Source: an uncultured Eubacteriales bacterium (GTDB lineage Bacteria; Bacillota; Clostridia; Christensenellales; Aristaeellaceae). Taken from it: DNA of 64,000 nt. The translations under genes and the position numbers were made by a program. The notes beneath the pieces were generated by a model. That model was not told the DNA's origin, made no database searches, and saw only the letters and a program-made list of their open reading frames with translations. Each line of letters starts with the position of its first letter. The stretch's first letter is position 1. Shown piece by piece: positions 24,658 through 32,234 of the stretch. The stretch covers positions 62,001 to 126,000 of the forward strand of contig UQNN01000003.1 of the NCBI GenBank assembly GCA_900542445.1, read 5' to 3'.

Positions 24658-25415
24658 CACAGGGCAATCCCTCCCATCATCGCGGCCATTTTCAGGCCCG
24701 TATACACGCCGATGGCCACGGCCGTCGCCAGCAGCATGGCCTCCAGCGCGCGCGTCATGCCGGAAATGAGGTCGCCGTACATCGTGTCGCGCACGGCGGT
24801 GGTCATCGCCAGCCCGGAGAGCAGCGGCATAATGCCGCCGATGATCGCCGCGTTCACGTTGTAAATCGGCAGCACGCCGTAGAGCATCTGCGCCGCAACC
24901 GCCGTCAGCCAGCCACCGACGAAGTTGCCCAGCAGCACGCCCATCTGAATATGCGCAAACAGCGGTTGAATCGCCTGCACCAGCACGCCGATGGCAAACG
25001 TCACCGCGAACGTCGCCGCGTCGCCGTCAAAGAGCAGGCAGAAGCTTGCCGCCGCCAGCGCGTAAGCCAGAATCATCGTCCGCTGGGAAAAGCCGGGGGT
25101 TTTCCGCACCTTTTCCAGCGCGCATCCGGCCGCCTCCGGGCTGAGCCTGCCCTGTTCCACCTCGCGGGAAATTTCGTTGACCATCGCGATCCGCCGGCTG
25201 TTTGTACCGCGCCGGCTGATGCGCCGCACAAACGCGCGCCCACCCGCCTCCAAAAAGATCGACGTCGGAAACGCCGCAATGTTGATTTCCCCGATGCCGA
25301 ATCCCTTCGCCATCCGCCGCGCCGTCTCTTCCACACGGTAGGTTTCGCTGCCGTTTTCCAGCAGCAGCTGCGCCGCCGCGCCGACGATATTCAGCTTTTG
25401 TTCGTCTGTCTGCAT
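24657..25415 (-). CDS. Threonine/serine exporter ThrE, large subunit (ThrE_1/DUF1212)
   Basis: A 252-residue membrane protein. The cytoplasmic N-terminus (about 1-110) carries the ThrE_1 hydrolase-like region with GSETYRVEETARRMAKGFG (18-36), followed by five membrane segments. With the next gene it reconstitutes the two-part form of ThrE found in many Firmicutes. AAAAAGGAG precedes the ATG by 4 bases and touches unit A of composite repeat copy 3. Threonine/serine export is the assignment by family; other small substrates are possible. Confidence 0.88.
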   Translation of the reverse strand: MQTDEQKLNIVGAAAQLLLENGSETYRVEETARRMAKGFGIGEINIAAFPTSIFLEAGGRAFVRRISRRGTNSRRIAMVNEISREVEQGRLSPEAAGCALEKVRKTPGFSQRTMILAYALAAASFCLLFDGDAATFAVTFAIGVLVQAIQPLFAHIQMGVLLGNFVGGWLTAVAAQMLYGVLPIYNVNAAIIGGIMPLLSGLAMTTAVRDTMYGDLISGMTRALEAMLLATAVAIGVYTGLKMAAMMGGIAL

Positions 25416-25426
25416 AAAGCTCCTTT

Positions 25427-25476
25427 TTGGGGCTTTGCCCCAAACCCCACCAGAAACCTGAGGTTTCTGGACTTCC
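25427..25476 (+). repeat. Composite hairpin repeat, copy 3 (units A-B)
   Basis: Unit A is TTGGGGC, TTT, GCCCCAA (25427-25443). Unit B is a perfect hairpin, CCAGAAACC, TGA, GGTTTCTGG (25450-25470). Its complement is the 5' leader of the ThrE operon and runs straight into the ribosome binding site. Confidence 0.85.
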
Positions 25477-25855
25477 CACTTTTGGGGCGCGCCATGCGCG
25501 CCCCTACATTTTTTTATTCACCGTTTTCCGTTCCCCATCGTAACCCCAGCCCCCGAACGCACCCCGCAGGGCAATAGTCAGGGTCGCAGCCCCCGTTCCT
25601 GGGTGCAGGGTGTCCCTGCTCGTTTTAAGGGGGGGGTAATGGGGTTCTTAGGGGATTTAGGGGGGAGAGGTCGAAATCGTCCGGGAAACTCGCATAGGGG
25701 CGCTGTCCTCTGCCTGCGGCAGACGCGCCCGCTTCGCGAACGCGCAAGCGCTCTTTGCGATTTCCGATTTCCGCCACGCTGAATCCCGCACAGCGGGCGC
25801 GTGGCTTCAATCCCCCTAAGCTCCCCTTGCCCGCGGAGCGCGTGCATCGTCCGCA
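25477..25855. repeat. Mosaic repeat block upstream of the ThrE operon
   Basis: A 380-base gene-free stretch made of several repeated pieces: the perfect palindrome GGGGCGCGC, CAT, GCGCGCCCC (25484-25504) followed by TACATTTTTT; segments also found at 19797-19935; and a segment with GGGAAACTCGCATAGGGGCG (from 25681) also present at 50829. Open frames across it on either strand are products of repeat GC-richness rather than genes. Confidence 0.75.
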
Positions 25856-25875
25856 GACGATGCTTCCTTGTCTCC

Positions 25876-26694
25876 TTACTTCTTCACAAAAACATTTTTC
25901 CCATCCGAAACCACGGTCAAATCCCCATCCCGACCGCTGTGTACATCCGTCCCCAGCTCTTGCAAGATCTGCATAACCAGCGGATCGGCGGGGTCGTCGT
26001 CACTGTCCGGAATGAACGCAATCTTCGGTGAACAGGCCGTCAAAAACGCCGTGCTCGCGTCCACAATCCGCCCGTGATACGGCACTTTCAGCACATCACA
26101 GGCGATATCTCCCGCGCGCAGAAGCTCGGTCTGCCGCGCGTCCTCCGCGTCGCCGGGAAAAAGGAATTTCGTTTCGCCATAGGTCACATATGTCGCCAGA
26201 GAAAAATCATTCTCCTCGTCCGCGCCGTAATCCGTCCGTTCGGCGGCGGTTACGCGCAGATGCGTTTTTCCGAAATCCGCCGACCATTCGCTGCCGGCGG
26301 ACAGAATCTCCACCCGCGTCTGAGGGCTTTGCGAAAGGGCGTCCCTGAACTGCGTATACTGCTTGCTCTCCTTGGCGTACTGCGGCATGACGACCTGCGC
26401 AACCGAAACACTCTCCAGAACCTTGTCCGCGCCGCCGACGTGATCTTTGTCAAAGTGGGTGATGATCATCAGGTCAATTCGGTCGATGCCTTCCCCGGCA
26501 AAGCGCTCAGCCAGCTTCTTTCCACCCTTGTTTGTGCCCGCGTCAATCAGAATGCGCGCGCCGGTTTCCGTCGTCACCAGCGCCGCGTCGGCCTTACCCA
26601 TATCGTAAAACGTCACGGTCACGCTCTGCGCCAGCGCCGAACAGCCCGCCAGCGTCAGCAGCAGCGCCGCCAGACAGGTGATGATTTTTTTCAT
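25876..26694 (-). CDS. Metallo-beta-lactamase-fold lipoprotein (ComEC/Rec2-like hydrolase domain)
   Basis: Exported lipoprotein of 272 residues with lipobox LAGC (Cys18). The metal-binding motif is HFDKDH (80-85) in ITHFDKDHVGG, the form typical of the C-terminal ComEC domain and its stand-alone relatives rather than HxHxDH. Further ligands appear as LFPGDAE and YHGR. Stand-alone relatives are membrane-attached hydrolases, possibly nucleases or phosphodiesterases. It is transcribed alone between repeat blocks. Substrate unknown. Confidence 0.87.
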   Translation of the reverse strand: MKKIITCLAALLLTLAGCSALAQSVTVTFYDMGKADAALVTTETGARILIDAGTNKGGKKLAERFAGEGIDRIDLMIITHFDKDHVGGADKVLESVSVAQVVMPQYAKESKQYTQFRDALSQSPQTRVEILSAGSEWSADFGKTHLRVTAAERTDYGADEENDFSLATYVTYGETKFLFPGDAEDARQTELLRAGDIACDVLKVPYHGRIVDASTAFLTACSPKIAFIPDSDDDPADPLVMQILQELGTDVHSGRDGDLTVVSDGKNVFVKK

Positions 26695-26716
26695 ACGCAG
26701 CCTCCTCGCTCAAGAT

Positions 26717-26764
26717 ACGGGGCTTTGCCCCGTCGCCTCACCAAAGGGCTTTCCGCCCGTTTGG
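26717..26764 (+). repeat. Composite repeat variant (unit A plus unit D)
   Basis: Unit A is ACGGGGC, TTT, GCCCCGT (26717-26733, perfect). Instead of unit B it has a different hairpin, CCAAAGGGC ... GCCCGTTTGG (26741-26764), which also occurs at 47869-47895 as a perfect version. Confidence 0.6.
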
Positions 26765-26872
26765 CGCATCGCCCTTCGGAAACCTTCGGGTGCCCCCCGA
26801 TTTCGAATAGTTCTTACGATTTGCTATTATACCAAAAGAAAAGACGAATGAAAAGCGGACAATCCTGCCACC

Positions 26873-26901
26873 TTGACGCGCGCGCCGCTGGAATTTATAA
26901 T
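26873..26901 (+). promoter_or_regulatory. Promoter of the dehydratase-type operon
   Basis: TTGACG (26873-26878), 17 bases, TATAAT (26896-26901), 33 bases before the start codon. Confidence 0.85.
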
Positions 26902-26933
26902 GGTTTCGTCATTTTGTTAAAATAGGTGTATCT

Positions 26934-28214
26934 ATGCAAAGCTATATCGAAACCCTCGGCCGCCTGATTGCCTCTCAGGTTGCGCCCCATCCCCGTCGGG
27001 CGCGCCGCATGCTGACGGCGGCCTATTCGTGGGTGCGCTTTTCCGGCAAACGCAAAAAGCTGACGGACGCGAAATCCGCTTACGCGCGGATGAATGGACG
27101 CGTCGCGGATACGCTCATCCGCGGCATGAATCAGCCCCAACAGGCCGTGATGGTCAACATCTTCATGCCCTGTGAGCTGATGCACGCGATGGGGCTTACG
27201 CCGATGTTTCCGGAGGGGCTGTCGGTTTACGTCGCCTGCACGGCCTGCCAGCATGTCTTTGCCGAACGCGCGGAAACTTCCGGCATTCCGGAGAGCTTCT
27301 GCTCTTACCACAAGACGATGATCGGCATGGCGGAATCCGGCGTGCTGCCCAAACCGCTGCTGATTGCCGGAACGACGCTGGCCTGTGACGCGAACCAGCT
27401 TTCCTTCCGTCATCTGGCCGCGCATTATCCCGCGCCGCTGACCCTCATCGATGTGCCCGCCCGCGAGGACGATGCGGCCGTGGCCTACGTTTCCGATCAG
27501 CTCCGCGAGCTGGCGCGCACGCTCGAAACGTTGACGGGCAAAAAGCTTGATGAGGCGAAACTGCGCGAGTCGATGGCCTGCGCCAACCGAACGCTGGCGC
27601 TCATGCGCGAATACGCCGACCTCCGCGCGGAGGTCTCGCAGGATACGACGATGACGGGCGAACTGTGCAGCCTGATTGCGACACACTGCCTGCTTGGGCA
27701 TGCGGATGGGGAAAATTACGTCCGCGAACTGATCGAAACGGCCAAACGCGCGCCCAGGCGGGAAACGACGCGCCGCAAGCGTATTTTCTTCATCCATACC
27801 CTGCCCAACTGGCAGGATTCCATGATCCGCATGCTGGAAACGGAGAACCGCTGCGAGCTGGTCGGCTGCGACATCACTTTCGATTCGCTTATGCCGCTCG
27901 ATCCGGACAAGCCCTTTGAAAGCATGGCGCGCCGCCTGCTTGCCAACGTAAACGGCGGCCGTTCCACGCGGCGCATTGACAACGCGATTGCGTGGGCAAA
28001 GAAGCTGAACGCAGACGGCGTGATCGTGTTCTGCCACTGGGGCTGCAAGCAGACGATGGGCCTCTCCACCCTCGCCAAGCGCAGGCTGGAAGAAGCGGGT
28101 CTGCCGACGCTGGTGCTCGACGGCGACGGATGCGACAGCCGCAACGTCGCAGACGGACAGATGGTAACGCGCGTCGGCGCGTTTCTGGAACAGTTGGAGG
28201 GGATGGACGCATGA
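26934..28214 (+). CDS. 2-hydroxyacyl-CoA dehydratase family protein (HgdB-like)
   Basis: A 426-residue protein of the family that includes 2-hydroxyglutaryl-CoA dehydratase subunits, benzoyl-CoA reductase and double-cubane-cluster proteins; members hold an iron-sulfur cluster and accept electrons from an ATP-driven activator. Visible cysteines are ACTAC (Cys102, Cys105), SFCSYHK (Cys123), ACDANQ (Cys151) and CHWGCKQT near residue 365. The final block resembles the cluster-binding region of HgdB. Its stop overlaps the next ATG (ATGA). Whether the partner reaction is dehydration, reduction of a small molecule or something else cannot be told from sequence. Confidence 0.87.
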   Translation: MQSYIETLGRLIASQVAPHPRRARRMLTAAYSWVRFSGKRKKLTDAKSAYARMNGRVADTLIRGMNQPQQAVMVNIFMPCELMHAMGLTPMFPEGLSVYVACTACQHVFAERAETSGIPESFCSYHKTMIGMAESGVLPKPLLIAGTTLACDANQLSFRHLAAHYPAPLTLIDVPAREDDAAVAYVSDQLRELARTLETLTGKKLDEAKLRESMACANRTLALMREYADLRAEVSQDTTMTGELCSLIATHCLLGHADGENYVRELIETAKRAPRRETTRRKRIFFIHTLPNWQDSMIRMLETENRCELVGCDITFDSLMPLDPDKPFESMARRLLANVNGGRSTRRIDNAIAWAKKLNADGVIVFCHWGCKQTMGLSTLAKRRLEEAGLPTLVLDGDGCDSRNVADGQMVTRVGAFLEQLEGMDA

Positions 28215-29872
28215 TCGGATACAGCTGTAAATATGCGCCGCTGGAACTGATCGCAGCCTACGGCGGAAAAGCGCTGATGCTCGACGCGGAAACGGAAGAT
28301 TTTTCCCGCGCGGAGACGCTGACCCACGCCAACGTCTGCTGCCACGCCAAAGCGCTGCTCACCCAGGCGCTGGATATAAGCGAACTGGTGCTGACGGACT
28401 GCTGCGACGCGACACGGCGCACTTATGACGTGCTGGAATCCGAAGGCAGACAGCGCTTTCTCTTTCAATTTGACCTGCCGCACGACGACGCAGCCTGTGC
28501 GCGCCAGCGCATGACGCGCGAGCTGCTGCGCTTTGCCAAAGCCTACGGCGCATATACGGGCGCGGCGTTTTCCAAAGCGAAATTTCTCGCCGCCTGCCGG
28601 GATAATTCGCACGCCCTTCTGCCAAACGAGCCGTTTATCGCGGTACTCGGCGCGCGCGTCAGCCCCCAGCTTTTGGGGCAGATCCGCTGCGCATTCTCCA
28701 TCCCGGTGGAAAACCTGACGTGCAGCGGTCTGCGCACGCTGGAAGAACCGCCGAAGGAGGCCGCCGATTTCTCCTTTGAAGAACTGATGGACTGGTACGC
28801 GGGCGCGCTGCTCCGCCAGACGCCCTGCATGCGCATGACCGATATCGCGGCGCGGCGGACATTGTACGAAAACGAGCATATCTGCGGCATTGTCTACAAC
28901 ACGGTCAAATTCTGCGATTATTACGGCTTTGAATACGCCGAGTTGAAGGCGAAAAGCCGTATTCCGCTGCTCAAAATCGAGTCGGATTACACCGTCACGG
29001 CGCCGGGGCAACTCACCACGCGGTTGGAAGCCTTCCGCGAGAGCCTCGACCTGACCGCAAAGCCTTCCCGGACACCGGAGCCAAAACCCATGAACAAGCA
29101 TCTCTTTGCGGGCATTGACAGCGGCTCGACCACAACCAACATGGTTGTGCTCGACGCAAACGAAACCTTGCTCGCTTTTTCCATCGTGCGAACCGGCCCG
29201 CGCGCGCAGATGGGCGCACAGGCGGCGCTGGAAGACGTCTGCAAACAGCTGAACATCAAAAAAGAGGATTTCGCCGCCATCGTCGCCACGGGCTATGGCC
29301 GAAACAACATTCCCTTCGCCACGGACACCAGGACGGAAATCACCTGCCACGCGCGTGGCGCGCATTTTCTGAATCCCGCCGTTCGCACGATCATCGACAT
29401 TGGCGGGCAGGACAGCAAAATCATCAATCTGGATGAAACCGGCCACGTCACGGGCTTCATGATGAACGACAAATGCGCCGCCGGAACGGGGCGTTTTCTG
29501 GAGATGATGGCGCGCACGCTGGAACTGGACATGGCGGAAATGAGCCGCCGCGGCCTAACGTGGGACAAGGAGCTGACCATATCCAGCATGTGTACGGTTT
29601 TCGCCGAATCGGAGGTCATCTCGCTGATTGCGGATAACCACACGGACAGCGACATCATTCACGGGCTGAACAAATCCATCGCCGGCAAAACCGCCGCGAT
29701 GGCCGCGCGCGCCAAGGGACAGCCTCCCTACATGATGACCGGAGGCGTGGCGCGCAACCGCGGCGTTGTGCAGGCGCTGGAAGAGAAGCTGGGCGCAAAG
29801 CTCTTGATCAGCGAAAACCCGGATCTGTGCGGCGCGCTCGGCGCGGCGCTCTTCGCTCTGCACGGCGATTAA
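28211..29872 (+). CDS. Fusion of a dehydratase-type subunit and an HgdC/BadF-type ATPase activator
   Basis: A 553-residue two-part protein. Residues 1-290 resemble a second 2-hydroxyacyl-CoA dehydratase subunit (MIGYSCKYAPLELIAAYG; NVCCHAK at 41-47; LTDCCDATRR). From Met294 it is a full CoA-dehydratase activase: GIDSGSTTTNMV, IDIGGQDSKI (near 395) and NDKCAAGTGRF. Cys422 and Cys461 are 39 residues apart, as are the two cluster-ligand cysteines of the Acidaminococcus activator. Classic systems keep activase and dehydratase subunits as separate genes. It is coupled to the preceding gene by a 4-base overlap, so the pair gives all three functions from two genes. Confidence 0.87.
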   Translation: MIGYSCKYAPLELIAAYGGKALMLDAETEDFSRAETLTHANVCCHAKALLTQALDISELVLTDCCDATRRTYDVLESEGRQRFLFQFDLPHDDAACARQRMTRELLRFAKAYGAYTGAAFSKAKFLAACRDNSHALLPNEPFIAVLGARVSPQLLGQIRCAFSIPVENLTCSGLRTLEEPPKEAADFSFEELMDWYAGALLRQTPCMRMTDIAARRTLYENEHICGIVYNTVKFCDYYGFEYAELKAKSRIPLLKIESDYTVTAPGQLTTRLEAFRESLDLTAKPSRTPEPKPMNKHLFAGIDSGSTTTNMVVLDANETLLAFSIVRTGPRAQMGAQAALEDVCKQLNIKKEDFAAIVATGYGRNNIPFATDTRTEITCHARGAHFLNPAVRTIIDIGGQDSKIINLDETGHVTGFMMNDKCAAGTGRFLEMMARTLELDMAEMSRRGLTWDKELTISSMCTVFAESEVISLIADNHTDSDIIHGLNKSIAGKTAAMAARAKGQPPYMMTGGVARNRGVVQALEEKLGAKLLISENPDLCGALGAALFALHGD

Positions 29873-29878
29873 TTCTGC

Positions 29879-29907
29879 TTGCGCCGCGCGGAAGAACGCG
29901 GTATACT
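29879..29907 (+). promoter_or_regulatory. Promoter of asnA
   Basis: TTGCGC (29879-29884), 17 bases, TATACT (29902-29907). Confidence 0.6.
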
Positions 29908-30014
29908 GAGGGTATCCTTCCGCCTTCCGCAGACGGTGGAAGCGTGAACGCTCAAGATTGTTTTGCCATCCGGCATTTTTTACATCATGAATTCCAAAGA
30001 GGGGGTTTTTTCCG

Positions 30015-31028
30015 ATGGGCCAATCGTTTATTCCGGCGGGTTATGCGCCGCACCTTTCTCTGTATGAAACGCAGAGCGCCATCAGCTTAATCAAGCGCGT
30101 GTTTCAGGATGCGCTTTCCCGCGAACTGAATCTGCGCCGCGTGTCCGCGCCGCTGTTCGTCGAGCCGGATTCCGGCCTGAACGACGACCTCAACGGCGTG
30201 GAACGCCCGGTCGGGTTCGATATTCCGTGCGCGAACGCAAACGCGCAGGTCGTTCATTCGCTGGCCAAGTGGAAGCGCATGGCGCTCTACCGCTACGACA
30301 TCCATCCCGGCAAGGGCATTTACACCGACATGAACGCCATCCGCCGCGACGAGGAGCTGGATAACCTGCACTCCGTCTACGTCGATCAGTGGGATTGGGA
30401 GAAGGTCATCACACCGGAAACGCGCACCCTCTTCACGCTGCATCAGGCTGTGACGGGCATCGTCTCCTGCATCTGCGACACGCAGCTGACCGTGCGCGGC
30501 AAGTATCCCCAGCTGTGCGATACGCCGCTGCTGAACCGCCATGTCGCCTTCATCACCGCACAGGAGCTGGAAGATCTGTACCCCGATCTGACGTCCAAGC
30601 AGCGCGAAAACGCGTTCGCCAAAAAGCACGGCACCGTGTTCATCCAGGGCATCGGCGGCAAGCTGCGCTCCGGCAAGCCGCACGACGGCCGCGCGCCGGA
30701 CTACGACGATTGGGAGATGAACGGCGATATCCTGTTCTATGACCCGATTCTGGATTGCGCGCTGGAAATCTCCTCGATGGGCATTCGCGTCAGCCCGGAA
30801 TCGCTGGATCGTCAGCTGACGCTGGCGGGCTGCGACGAGCGCCGCAAGCTTCCGTTCCACAAGATGCTGCTGGAAGGCCAGCTCCCCCTGACGATGGGCG
30901 GCGGCATCGGCCAATCCCGCCTGTGCATGCTGCTGCTGGGCAAGGCCCACATCGGCGAAGTGCAGTCCTCCATCTGGGACGAGCACACCCGCAAGGTCTT
31001 TGAAGACGCCCACATCACGCTGCTGTAA
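30015..31028 (+). CDS. asnA: Aspartate-ammonia ligase (asparagine synthetase A)
   Basis: Makes asparagine from aspartate, ammonia and ATP via an aspartyl-AMP intermediate. The 337-residue length and sequence are typical of AsnA, a class II tRNA-synthetase-fold enzyme: VSAPLFVEPDSGLNDDLNG (about 42-60), FDIP, AQVVHSLAKWKRMAL, and the C-terminal GGGIGQSRLCMLLLGKAHIGE. The ATG is preceded by AGAGGGGG. It is monocistronic and followed by a head-to-head composite repeat. Confidence 0.97.
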   Translation: MGQSFIPAGYAPHLSLYETQSAISLIKRVFQDALSRELNLRRVSAPLFVEPDSGLNDDLNGVERPVGFDIPCANANAQVVHSLAKWKRMALYRYDIHPGKGIYTDMNAIRRDEELDNLHSVYVDQWDWEKVITPETRTLFTLHQAVTGIVSCICDTQLTVRGKYPQLCDTPLLNRHVAFITAQELEDLYPDLTSKQRENAFAKKHGTVFIQGIGGKLRSGKPHDGRAPDYDDWEMNGDILFYDPILDCALEISSMGIRVSPESLDRQLTLAGCDERRKLPFHKMLLEGQLPLTMGGGIGQSRLCMLLLGKAHIGEVQSSIWDEHTRKVFEDAHITLL

Positions 31029-31031
31029 ATT

Positions 31032-31202
31032 GTGGGGCTCTGCCCCACACCCTGCCAAGGACCTGAGGCTCTTGGATTTCCCACCTTCATGAATCGCTTT
31101 GCGATTCATGGATATCCTGTCGATTCAAGCCGCCGCGAAGCGAAGAAAGGGTGCAGGGAACGTGTTCCCTGCCGGGGTTTGGGGCAGCGCCCCAAAAGGA
31201 GT
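31032..31202. repeat. Composite hairpin repeat, copy 4: two units head to head
   Basis: Forward unit: A TGTGGGGC, TCT, GCCCCACA (31032-31050); B CCAAGGACC, TGA, GGCTCTTGG (31056-31076). Then C, CATGAATCGC, TTT, GCGATTCATG (31089-31111, perfect). The reverse unit follows: B' GCAGGGAAC, GT, GTTCCCTGC (31154-31173, perfect) and A' TTTGGGGC, AGC, GCCCCAAA (31179-31197), which overlaps the AAAAGGAG ribosome binding site of the next gene. Confidence 0.85.
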
Positions 31203-31206
31203 TTTT

Positions 31207-32094
31207 ATGCGATATACCATCGAAAACGAGTTCATCCGCCTGACCATCGATTCCCTCGGCGCGGAAATGGTCAGCGCCGTCGATCGGGCCACCGGCAGCG
31301 AAATGATCTGGTGCGCCGATCCCGCCGTCTGGAACCGCCACGCGCCGATTCTCTTTCCCTATGCAGGAAAGCTGACGGGCGGCCATTTCAAGGCGGCGGA
31401 CGGCAAGCTCTACGAAGGCAAACAGCACGGTTTCGCCCGCGACATGGAGCATATCCTGCTGATCCAGACCGGGCACGAATTGACCTTCGAGCTGGCCTCC
31501 AGCGACAAAACCCGCGCCATCTGGCCGTATGACTTCGCGCTGCGCACGACCTTCACGCTCGAAGGCCGCCACGTCCGCCATACCGTCAGCGTGCGCAACA
31601 CGGGCAGAGAAACCCTGCGCTTCGGTCTGGGCTTCCACCCCGGCTTCACCCTGCCGTTTGACGATAAGCATACCGACGCGGATTACGACATCCTGTTTGA
31701 CACGGTGGAATCCCCGCTGTGCCTGAATACCGCGCCAAACGGCCTCATCGGCGCGGCGCCGGATTACTATCTCGGCCGCAACATCACCCGCATTCCGCTC
31801 AGCGCCGAGCTGTTCGCGCGCGACAGCCACTGCATGGTGAACCTCAAATCCCAATCCCTCTGCGTGCTGGAGCGCGACACGGGCCGCCGCATTCGCGTAA
31901 ACATTGCGGATTTCCCGTATACGCTGATCTGGTCCACGCCGCAGAAGCCCATGCGCTTTATCTGCGTCGAGCCGTGGCACAGCATCCCCGGCGAGGATGA
32001 CGGCCCCATCGAGTGGGAGCAGAAGCCCTGCGCCGCCAGCCTTGAAGCGGGCGAAAGCTGGCAGACCACGCTGGATATGGCATTTGAGCGGTAA
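31207..32094 (+). CDS. Aldose 1-epimerase family protein
   Basis: A 295-residue galactose-mutarotase-fold protein (GalM/YeaD/LacX-like). Features are an N-terminal IDSLGAEMVSAVDRATGSEMIW, NRHAPILFPYAGKL, KQHGFARDMEH (near 75) with the probable catalytic His, and GFHPGFTLPF in the middle. Probably interconverts anomers of a hexose or hexose phosphate. The ATG at 31207 has AAAAGGAG 4 bases before it. It lies opposite a GH13 amylase and shares a bidirectional terminator with it. Confidence 0.87.
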   Translation: MRYTIENEFIRLTIDSLGAEMVSAVDRATGSEMIWCADPAVWNRHAPILFPYAGKLTGGHFKAADGKLYEGKQHGFARDMEHILLIQTGHELTFELASSDKTRAIWPYDFALRTTFTLEGRHVRHTVSVRNTGRETLRFGLGFHPGFTLPFDDKHTDADYDILFDTVESPLCLNTAPNGLIGAAPDYYLGRNITRIPLSAELFARDSHCMVNLKSQSLCVLERDTGRRIRVNIADFPYTLIWSTPQKPMRFICVEPWHSIPGEDDGPIEWEQKPCAASLEAGESWQTTLDMAFER

Positions 32095-32124
32095 ACGGCG
32101 GCCTGAGGCCGCCCGCACTTCCGC

Positions 32125-32178
32125 CAAAATCCGACAACTTCCAGCGTTTTGCACATACAGACGATTTTTGTGCAGTTT
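32125..32178. repeat. Intergenic repeat copy related to 1565-1620
   Basis: Starts with the same CCGCCAAAATCCG and keeps ATTTTT and GCA blocks. Lies downstream of the epimerase gene. The second half of the 1565 copy (14-bp hairpin) is not present here. Confidence 0.4.
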
Positions 32179-32190
32179 TCCACGCGTCAA

Positions 32191-32214
32191 AAAAGAGGCC
32201 GCCCGGCCTCTTTT
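32191..32214. terminator. Bidirectional terminator
   Basis: AAAAGAGGCC (32191-32200) pairs with GGCCTCTTTT (32205-32214) around a 4-base loop, with A/T runs built into the stem on both sides, between convergent genes. Confidence 0.88.
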
Positions 32215-32234
32215 CGTTTATCCGTTTACTGGCG

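Noticed and set aside
25578..25847. Minus-strand frame of 89 codons in the repeat block
   Set aside because: It consists entirely of repeated non-coding segments that also occur at 19797-19935 and 50829.
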